Below are positions 7,964 through 14,140 of a stretch of 64,000 nt of DNA, piece after piece. The position numbers and the translations under genes are program-made. Source of the DNA: Methylobacterium variabile (GTDB lineage Bacteria; Pseudomonadota; Alphaproteobacteria; Rhizobiales; Beijerinckiaceae); the NCBI RefSeq assembly GCF_001043975.1, contig NZ_LABY01000047.1, positions 36,733 to 100,732 of the forward strand, read 5' to 3'. The notes under the pieces were generated by a model. The model saw only the letters and a list, made by a program, of their open reading frames with translations, was not told where the DNA came from and made no database searches. The stretch's first letter is position 1; each line of letters opens with the position of its first letter.

Positions 7964-8527
7964 GTGAGCGCGAATGCAAGGGAGGCGATCCTGGCCGCTG
8001 CCAGGAAGACCGCGCAGGCGCACGGCTACGGTGGGCTGAGCTACCGCGACCTCGCCGCCGATGTCGGCATCAAGGCCGCGAGCATCTACCACCACTTCGC
8101 CAGCAAGGCCGATCTCGGTGCGGCCGTGGCCAGGCGCTACTGGGAGGACACGGCGGCCGAGCTGGACACGATGCTGGCCGAGACCTCCGACCCGGTCCGC
8201 TGCCTGCACCTCTACCCCAACACCTTCCGCCGGTCGCTCGAGGACGGCAACAGGCTCTGCCTCTGCAGCTTCATGTCGGCGGAATACGCCAACCTGCCGG
8301 AGGTCGTGCAGCGGGAGACCCAGGGCTTCGCCGACGTCAACATCGCGTGGCTCGGCAAGGTGCTGGTCATGGCCGGGATGGTAACGCCCGAGGAGAGCGA
8401 GGCGCGGGCGCGGGCCATCTTCGCCGCCGTGTCGGGTGCCCAGCTCTTTGCGAGAAGCCGCTCGGACATCTCGCAGTTCGACACCCTGATCGAGAGCTAC
8501 CGCGCCTCGGGCCTTCTGCCGGCATGA
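7964..8527 (+). CDS. TetR/AcrR family transcriptional regulator
   Basis: 187 residues. The N-terminal helix-turn-helix domain is clear (residues 4-50: AREAILAAARKTAQAHGYGG, then DLAADVGIKAASIYHHFASK). The C-terminal ligand domain resembles the TetR_C type with CLCSFMSAEYANLPEVVQ, which is common in regulators of small enzymes. The GTG at 7964 is chosen because GGAGG (7954-7958) sits five bases before it; the frame also has an upstream TTG without a ribosome site. Divergent from the amidase; operator-like repeats lie between them. It probably represses the amidase and itself until an amide or related ligand is present (inference). Confidence 0.9.
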   Translation: MSANAREAILAAARKTAQAHGYGGLSYRDLAADVGIKAASIYHHFASKADLGAAVARRYWEDTAAELDTMLAETSDPVRCLHLYPNTFRRSLEDGNRLCLCSFMSAEYANLPEVVQRETQGFADVNIAWLGKVLVMAGMVTPEESEARARAIFAAVSGAQLFARSRSDISQFDTLIESYRASGLLPA

Positions 8528-8575
8528 AACCCCGGTATGAAAACTCAGAGCTGTTTGGTTTGCCGGACAGTATGA

Positions 8576-8633
8576 ACACCCTCTTCGTCATTCCGGGGCC
8601 GCGCAGCAGAGCCCGGAAGGACGAAGAGGGTGT
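8576..8633. repeat. REP-like palindromic extragenic element
   Basis: ACACCCTCTTCGTC (8576-8589) and its exact complement (8620-8633) form the outer stem, and CATTCCGGG with CCCGGAAG extends it inward with one mismatch around a loop GGCCGCGCAGCAGAG-like core. The inner part (GTCATTCCGGGGCCGCGCAGC) is of the type repeated many times between genes in Bradyrhizobium, Methylobacterium and relatives. It lies between two convergent genes. Confidence 0.7.
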
Positions 8634-8660
8634 CAAATCCGTGGGATCCAATCAAACAGG

Positions 8661-8699
8661 CCCCAGGCACGCTCGGCATCCAGCCGAGCGTGCCTGGGG
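8661..8699. terminator. Perfect 17-bp hairpin, bidirectional terminator
   Basis: Stem arms 8661-8677 (CCCCAGGCACGCTCGGC) and 8683-8699 are exact complements with a 5-base loop ATCCA. On the plus strand TTTGTCT follows. It separates the convergent tetR (7964) and DJ-1-like (9413) genes and can serve both. Confidence 0.75.
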
Positions 8700-8729
8700 T
8701 TTGTCTCCACCGTGCGCAGCTCGCGGGCG

Positions 8730-9413
8730 TCAGGCGCTCGCGAGGCGCTGGAGCAGGCGCTCGGCCGCCGGTCCCGACGAGGCCGGGTTCTGCCCGGTGA
8801 TCAGCAAGCCGTCCGTGACCACGTACGGCTCCCAGTCACCGGCCTTCGAGAACTTGCCGCCGTTCCGCTTGAGCTCGTCCTCGACGAGGAAGGGGACCAC
8901 CCGGGTGAGGCCCACGGCCTCCTCCTCGGTGTTCGTGAAGCCGGTGACGTCCCTGCCCTCGACGAGCGGCTTCCCGCCGGGTGCCGTCGCATGACGCAGG
9001 ACGCCGGGGGCGTGGCAGACCAGGGTGACGGGCTTGCCGGCCGCGAGCGTCGTCTCGATCAGCCGTACCGAGGCGGGATCCTCGGCCAGGTCCCAGAGGG
9101 GTCCGTGGCCCCCGGGATAGAACACGGCGTCGAAGCCGTCGTGGGTGAGCCCGTCGAGCCGGACCGTGTCCGCCAGGACAGCGTCGGCCTCGGCATCGGC
9201 CTCGAAGCGGCGGGTCAGGTCCGTCTGGAAGCCCGGCTCGCTGCTCTTGGGGTCGAGCGGCGGACGGCCGCCCTTGGGTGATGCGAGCACGACCTCGGCG
9301 CCCGCATCCTTGAACACGTAGTAGGGAGCGGCGAGTTCCTCCAGCCAGAAGCCGGTCTTCCGGCCGGTGTCACCAAGCGTGTCGTGGGAGGTCAGCACCA
9401 TCAGGATCTTCAT
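8730..9413 (-). CDS. DJ-1/PfpI family protein (Hsp31-like, putative glyoxalase/chaperone)
   Basis: 227 residues, class I glutamine amidotransferase-like fold of the DJ-1 superfamily. The nucleophilic elbow is VCHAPG with Cys133-His134; the Glu that acidifies the Cys is in FWLEELAAPYY (about 25-26), and YPGGHGPLWDL (99-109) is the Hsp31/ThiJ signature. Related proteins act on methylglyoxal or protein-bound glycation and as holdases. AAGGAG lies seven bases before the ATG. It is the last gene of a minus-strand group: NemR-like TetR, small protein, DJ-1. A copy of the regulator's operator lies upstream at 9779, suggesting induction by electrophiles. Confidence 0.93.
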   Translation of the reverse strand: MKILMVLTSHDTLGDTGRKTGFWLEELAAPYYVFKDAGAEVVLASPKGGRPPLDPKSSEPGFQTDLTRRFEADAEADAVLADTVRLDGLTHDGFDAVFYPGGHGPLWDLAEDPASVRLIETTLAAGKPVTLVCHAPGVLRHATAPGGKPLVEGRDVTGFTNTEEEAVGLTRVVPFLVEDELKRNGGKFSKAGDWEPYVVTDGLLITGQNPASSGPAAERLLQRLASA

Positions 9414-9500
9414 CGTTGCTCTCCTTGGTGGAGGGGGAGTGAGTCGGTGGGTCGCCGGGGACGCCGTTCCGGGCGGTCCGCGCCTTCGTTCGCGAGCCGG

Positions 9501-9749
9501 TCAGTTGCGGTGGGATAACGCCCTGTCGGCGCTGCGCTCCGCGGTCTTCTCGCGCGCTTGCCGGACTTCGGTTCGTTCAAGCGCCGCGTAGGCACGGCGG
9601 ATCTCCTGGGGCGCGGCCATGCGGACGGCGCCGATGACCTCCAGGGTGATGCGCTCGTCGGCCGAGGCCCCTGAGCCGCTGAACAGGGCGGCCCCGAGTT
9701 CGGCGAGCAGGAGGTAGGGGATGACACCGTGCGTGGGTTGGAAGGTCAT
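9501..9749 (-). CDS. Small hypothetical protein in electrophile-response unit
   Basis: 82 residues (MTFQPTHGVIPYLLLAELGA at the start). I do not recognise the family. It has a short hydrophobic stretch (about residues 9-25) and a charged, helical C-terminus rich in Arg, Glu and Ala. A GAGGAG-like ribosome site precedes the ATG at 9749, and a 15-bp operator shared with the upstream tetR lies 30 bases before the start. It is followed 87 bases on by the DJ-1-like gene. An upstream ATG in the same frame (9809) would place the operator inside the coding sequence, so the shorter start is preferred. Confidence 0.65.
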   Translation of the reverse strand: MTFQPTHGVIPYLLLAELGAALFSGSGASADERITLEVIGAVRMAAPQEIRRAYAALERTEVRQAREKTAERSADRALSHRN

Positions 9750-9778
9750 GACCTCTTCTCCTCGTGATTGCGTCTGAG

Positions 9779-9793
9779 TAGACCGGTCGTCTC
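9779..9793. promoter_or_regulatory. NemR-like operator, copy 2 (before small gene/DJ-1)
   Basis: TAGACCGGTCGTCTC: fourteen of fifteen bases are identical to the copy at 10460-10474 in front of the tetR gene. Arms TAGAC/GTCT flank a CGGTC centre. It lies 30 bases before the start of the gene at 9749. Confidence 0.75.
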
Positions 9794-9836
9794 GAAAGAC
9801 AGCGAACATGAGCGGGTGTCGCCCCGGCTGCCGCGG

Positions 9837-10439
9837 TCAGGCTGGTTGCAGGTTGAGGATGCGCCGCGTCGCGGCCATCGCGGCCTCGAACGGCGCATCG
9901 GTGCGTTCGATCTTCGCCATGAGGCTCGCGCCGAGCCACAGGTGATAGAGCGTCTCGGCGACCTCGCGCGGAGTGCCCTCGACCCGCAGCGAGCCGTCGC
10001 CGGCGCCCGCCTCGATGGCGCGGGCCACCCGGTCGATGATCCCGGCCGTCCCGGCCTTGAGCGCGAGGCGCATGGGTTCGGACAGGTCCGAGACCTCCGC
10101 CGCGAGCTTCACCGCGAGGCACTTGCGCTGGTAGTCGATGCTGCCCTGCGTCGCCTGCCACTTGCGCCAGTAGTTCATCAGGCGCTCGGCTTCGCTGAGG
10201 CCAGGCTCCGCGAGGGTCGCATCGATATCAGCCAGGTAATCCTCGAAGTAGCCCGTCAGCAACGCCTCGCCGAAGGCCTCCTTCGAGCCGAAATAGTGGT
10301 AGAACGAGCCCTTCGGGACCCCGGCCGCGGCCAGGATCTCATTGAGGCCGACGCCGGAGAAGCCCTTCGCGCCCACGATCCGGTGAGCGGTGTCGAGGAT
10401 GCCCTGCCGGGTGTCGGTGTTGCCGCTCACGTGTGCCAT
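9837..10439 (-). CDS. NemR-like TetR regulator (putative electrophile sensor)
   Basis: 200 residues. Helix-turn-helix at about 10-55 (GFSGVGLNEILAAAG, VPKGSFYHYFGSKEAFG). The C-terminal domain contains RKCLAVKLAAEVSDLSEPMR; its Cys107 sits where E. coli NemR has redox-sensing Cys106, in the same sequence context. NemR derepresses electrophile-detoxification genes when that Cys is modified by quinones, methylglyoxal or hypochlorite. Two copies of a TAGACCGGTCGTCT operator, one before this gene and one before the downstream small gene and DJ-1 gene, indicate autoregulation and control of that unit. The family assignment is from memory of NemR; ligand unproven. Confidence 0.9.
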   Translation of the reverse strand: MAHVSGNTDTRQGILDTAHRIVGAKGFSGVGLNEILAAAGVPKGSFYHYFGSKEAFGEALLTGYFEDYLADIDATLAEPGLSEAERLMNYWRKWQATQGSIDYQRKCLAVKLAAEVSDLSEPMRLALKAGTAGIIDRVARAIEAGAGDGSLRVEGTPREVAETLYHLWLGASLMAKIERTDAPFEAAMAATRRILNLQPA

Positions 10440-10459
10440 GACGCTGACATAGGCGCAAT

Positions 10460-10474
10460 TAGACCGGTCGTCTA
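10460..10474. promoter_or_regulatory. NemR-like operator, copy 1 (before tetR)
   Basis: TAGACCGGTCGTCTA, a near-palindrome with 5-bp arms TAGAC and GTCTA, 20 bases upstream of the tetR ATG at 10439. It is repeated at 9779-9793. Confidence 0.8.
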
Positions 10475-11102
10475 GTGGTCGCTGGAATCATTCGTGCCGA
10501 CCCGACGTTCCGTACCCGAGAGTGCGGGGCGAGCCGGTGCCCCGCCGCGGAAGCAGGTACCGGCGCGGTGGCGGTCCGCGCGAGCCCTGCTCTTGTCGCC
10601 CAGAGCGAGGTCCGCTCCTCGATTTCGGAGGGGCAGTCCCCGGAGCATCCCACCGACGCTTCGAGGAGCGGCATGCGGCGGATGCGCGGGCCGGTCGCGG
10701 CGAACACCGCGTCGACGGTGGCCGTGACCGGTCCACCTTCCGGGCCCGCCTGCCGCCAACCCAGGCCGCGGTCACGAGGTGCCGGACGGGGACACGGCTG
10801 ACCGGCTCCCGCCACCCGGGACAGCCTGCGCCTGGGAGGTGCAAGGCGGCCCGGGTACGACGGGGATTGACCGGCGCCGGCCTCCTCTCCCTACAAGCCG
10901 CGAGAGAAGGACGCAGGCACCTTTCCGATCTTTGCGGGCAGCCCTGCATGGAAGATCACGCCAATCAGACACCTTCGCATATCTCACCAACATGAACGTA
11001 TGCACCCACGCATATCCGGTGACAATTTGCTTCTTATGTAAATTTATTACATCTGAATCAGGTGCCGCCCCTCGCAAACGGCCCTTGTTCGGAGATCATC
11101 AG
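10475..11102. other. Gene-poor degraded region
   Basis: No intact gene recognised. Several open frames overlap on both strands but give Arg/Pro/Gly-rich sequence typical of chance frames in GC-rich DNA. One short minus-strand stretch (10654-10758) looks like the end of a molybdenum hydroxylase. The last 120 bases, near 10970-11060, become AT-rich and probably carry the promoter of whatever once was expressed at 11103. Confidence 0.5.
10654..10758 (-). pseudogene. Possible 3' remnant of a xanthine-dehydrogenase-family gene
   Basis: A minus-strand frame contains VTATVDAVFAATGPRIRRMP, which resembles the extreme C-terminus of molybdopterin-binding subunits of the xanthine dehydrogenase/IorB/CoxL family (pattern A-x-x-x-A-V-F-A-A-T-G-x-R-I-R-x-L-P). 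Nothing upstream or downstream in any frame continues the similarity. It is about 35 codons, so this is a weak call that could be chance. Confidence 0.3.
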
Positions 11103-11716
11103 ATGTTTTACCGACTTGTCTTTGCCAGCATTGTCCTCGCCGCAGCCACTGGCAGCGTCCGTGCGCAGCAGACGCATACGATCGACGTGTGGCGCGCGCG
11201 GATCGAAGTCCTGAACCAAGGCTCCGGGGGCTTGTTCGGCGACGGTGCGCCGCTCCTGCGCGATGCGGACGTTGCGACCGCCGCGACGAATCCCGGGGCT
11301 TCGGCAGCCCGGCCCTGGCGCACATCACTGCTGCCCGTCTGGACAGGCGTAGGCAGCGGCCTTGAACTCACGCCGGGAGCGTCCCGTGGTCGGAGCAACG
11401 CGAAAGACCGGCCCGCCCCTGATTCGACCGCTCGATTTACGCCACCGCCGACCTCGCCGAGCGAAGCCGGCTCCTTCATGGTGTCGCGCGGCTGGTGGAT
11501 TCCGACCCGCTCTGGCGCGTGCCGACGCGCCTGCTCGACGATCCCGGGACGGCCCTCACGACCTTGGCCGCGTCCGTCGCAATCATCGCCGACACGCCGC
11601 CGACCGGCGGCACGGCGATCGCCGCGGACGGCACCGTGTTCGTCAGCGACACCGCAGCGCAGCGCGCCCGTCGTCAGGCCACCGACCGCTCGCTGATTCC
11701 AGCCGAACTGGGATGA
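11103..11716 (+). pseudogene. Probable decayed exported yellow/MRJP-like (SMP-30 fold) protein
   Basis: The ATG at 11103 opens a frame with a convincing signal peptide (MFYRLVFASIVLAAATGSVRA, cleavage before QQ). After about 80 codons that frame turns into low-complexity sequence, while a different frame (about 11420-11716) reads SDPLWRVPTRLLDD and later GTAIAADGTVFVSDTA, which resembles the beta-propeller repeats of major-royal-jelly/yellow or SMP-30/gluconolactonase proteins. The simplest reading is a gene broken by frameshifts. The stop at 11714 ends the second frame, and a third frame may carry more of the remnant to about 11800. Family call is tentative. Confidence 0.4.
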
Positions 11717-12325
11717 CCACGCAGTCCGCGTACCGTTCAACGATGCGCTCGACGCTACAATCGGACATCGAAAAAGGAATGTACATCTCGTCAACGAGGG
11801 GGAGGATGATTCAATCCATCACCAGTCCGATACAGTCCACATTCATCCACGTGAAATGAGCAGAAATCACCGATCCGTGACCCGCCCAGTTCCGTCCCCG
11901 ACATGGGGCAGGCAGAAAATCACCGACAATATGTCATCGACTATGACAATTTCTACTCGGCTCTTCCAAATGAATAACACTTGATAGCATCTGGCGCTCC
12001 TTCTCGGAAACCCGCGTCCCGGATTGGCGCCTCATTGTGTCGAAAATCCAGAATATTCAAATCATCCGGAGCGTAATCGCTGTCGTATCCTGCAGTGACT
12101 AACGGTATGACAGAAGGTATCTGGAAGAAACGGGACGGGGAGAGACTGCCCGCTTGAGACTTACCTGACACGGAAAGATGCTCTACAGCTAGACGGTGCG
12201 GCGGCGATCGGCCGAGCGTCTCGGCAGGGCTTGTCTCTTACCGAGGTGTCATCCGGCATTTCCATTTCCCCGCAGCGGATTCGGTTCACCAGGCTCGCGC
12301 CCGCATTACGGACTCGTAGGACAAA
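11717..12325. other. AT-rich, gene-poor stretch before the fusion gene
   Basis: No supported gene. The sequence is AT-rich to about 12130 and then GC-rich. A 72-codon minus-strand frame (11953-12171) has no recognisable similarity. The promoter of the gene at 12326 should lie in the last 150 bases, but I cannot place it with confidence. Confidence 0.5.
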
Positions 12326-14134
12326 ATGCTGTCTCAATTCCTTCGCTCAGCGACTTGGGCGCCGACGATCGCTCTGTCGTGGTTTTGGGGGCTCGGCTTC
12401 TTCTATGCGATCCATGTCACCCTGACATACGGCTGGCTCGGATTTGTGGCGTTCGCTGTGCCGAATGCCGTCGGTCTGGGCCTGTTCGGGTGGATCCTTG
12501 GTGCACCGGGGCGAAGCCCCGACAAGATCACGGCCACCATTCAGGGGCCTTACGCCGTCCTGTTCCTCGCCTGTCAGTTCCTCGCAGTTGCGATCACGAT
12601 CTTCGGCTTCGCCGCCTATGCCTGGACACCCGTGTTCGGGCGCGAGACCGTGTTCGGCCTGATCGCGCTCGTCCTCGTGGCCTGCTCGATCGGCCATGCG
12701 CTGCCGCTTCGCAGCATCAGGACCCTGCACGGCATCGCCCTGATCCCCGCCGTGTGCGCAGGCCTCGTGGCGCTCGCAGGGGTGGCGACAGGGCTTGGCG
12801 GTTCGGGAGTTCCGATCTCGTCCTTCGACGCGCGCTTCTACGGCCTCGCGCTTCCCTCGCTGGTCGGCTTTCTGCTCGGCCCGTGGATGGACGTGCAGCA
12901 GTGGCAACGCGCGGTCGAGATCCAGCGGGCGGGCGCCTCCGTCCGGCTGGCCTACGCGACCGGAGCGATCCTCTTCCTCGGCCTGCTGACGATCAACGCC
13001 CTGCTCGCTTCCGCCGCGGGCCTCGGTGAACCGGTCCTGTCGTCCGATGGCTTGCCGGGCGCGTACGCCGCCGTCGCGCAGGCGATCGCACGGGATCACC
13101 TGACCGGCGTGACGGTTGCCTTCCTGATCTGGACGGTCGTGGCGGCGGCCACCACGATCGACAGCTTCTATTGCGCGACGCGCTGGCTGATGATGGCCAT
13201 CACGACGCGCAGCAACTCACCGCTCCTCGCCTTCGTGCCGGCAGCTCTGGTGTCGTCCCCGATCTGGATCCTGCTCGCAGCCCTCGCGGCTGCGGTCGCT
13301 GCGAGCCAGCTCAATCTGTCGCTGATGTACTTGATGATGCCCTTCGCGACGATCCTCGTCGGAGGGGCGGCCTGCCTCGTCTGCGAGACGCTCGGGGCGT
13401 CCCGGCGCTACGACCCGGTCCTCAGCTACATGATCGGTCTGGTCGCCGGCCTGATATTCTTCACCGGCTACGTCGCACCGAACTGGCTGTTTCTGGCCAT
13501 GGCGCCGCTCATCGGTCTCATCGGTGCGCTGCCGATGATCGCCGAACTGCTCGGATTGGGCGGCGAGCCGGCGACCCGTTTGCCGGTACCGGCCGACGAG
13601 CCTGCCGTGAAGACGGTGGTCGTCACCGTGTCCCGGGACGAGGCGATCGCTTCGCACGGATTCGATGGACAATGGTTTGTCATGAACCTGATCCCGACCT
13701 ACGACGACACCAACTCGGTCGGGAATGTCTATTTCGCGAATTACGTGCGCTGGGTAGGCAAAGCGCGAGAGCTGTTCTTCAACACGTGCATGCCCGATTT
13801 CGATCTGAAAGCGACCGATTTCTATGTGCTGACGAAAACGTTCCAGCATGATTTCCGGCGAGAGGCGGTCGAGTTCGAGCCCGTCTCGGTCCGCGTCCGC
13901 ATCGCGAGCCACAACCGGAAATTCGTGACGCTGGCGCATGAAATCCACAGCGAAATCAACGGCCTGCTCGGTCGAGGCGAGCAGTCGCTGATGTTCGTGG
14001 ATACGGTCCAGTATCGTCCGCTGGATATCCCGCGAACCATCATCGAAGGCTTTCTTCCCTACTGGCCCAAGTCTTCTCCACACGCGGCTTCGCCCGCGCC
14101 GGGTTCGTTGGAAGTCAAGAATCTCAGCGCCTAA
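12326..14134 (+). CDS. Polytopic membrane transporter-like protein fused to hotdog thioesterase domain
   Basis: 602 residues in two parts. Residues 1-412 are membrane-embedded, with about 11-12 hydrophobic helices and a soluble loop near LGPWMDVQQWQRAVEIQR (184-201); this resembles APC/solute-sodium-symporter-like carriers, but I cannot name the family. Residues 447-575 are a hotdog-fold acyl-CoA thioesterase domain with the motif TNSVGNVYFANYVRWVGKAR (462-481). That motif is closer to enediyne-polyketide thioesterases (ETNLVGNVYFVNHLRW-like, from memory) than to the DxMGVVYxxNYxRW of 4-hydroxybenzoyl-CoA thioesterases. The two parts are in one uninterrupted frame. The gene ends six bases before the convergent GGDEF-EAL gene. 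Function is unknown; a membrane-tethered thioesterase acting on a transported or membrane acyl compound is a guess. Confidence 0.85.
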   Translation: MLSQFLRSATWAPTIALSWFWGLGFFYAIHVTLTYGWLGFVAFAVPNAVGLGLFGWILGAPGRSPDKITATIQGPYAVLFLACQFLAVAITIFGFAAYAWTPVFGRETVFGLIALVLVACSIGHALPLRSIRTLHGIALIPAVCAGLVALAGVATGLGGSGVPISSFDARFYGLALPSLVGFLLGPWMDVQQWQRAVEIQRAGASVRLAYATGAILFLGLLTINALLASAAGLGEPVLSSDGLPGAYAAVAQAIARDHLTGVTVAFLIWTVVAAATTIDSFYCATRWLMMAITTRSNSPLLAFVPAALVSSPIWILLAALAAAVAASQLNLSLMYLMMPFATILVGGAACLVCETLGASRRYDPVLSYMIGLVAGLIFFTGYVAPNWLFLAMAPLIGLIGALPMIAELLGLGGEPATRLPVPADEPAVKTVVVTVSRDEAIASHGFDGQWFVMNLIPTYDDTNSVGNVYFANYVRWVGKARELFFNTCMPDFDLKATDFYVLTKTFQHDFRREAVEFEPVSVRVRIASHNRKFVTLAHEIHSEINGLLGRGEQSLMFVDTVQYRPLDIPRTIIEGFLPYWPKSSPHAASPAPGSLEVKNLSA

Positions 14135-14140
14135 GCTTCC

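Noticed and set aside
11953..12171. 72-codon minus-strand frame in an AT-rich gap
   Set aside because: No similarity, no ribosome site, and a neighbouring region of decay.
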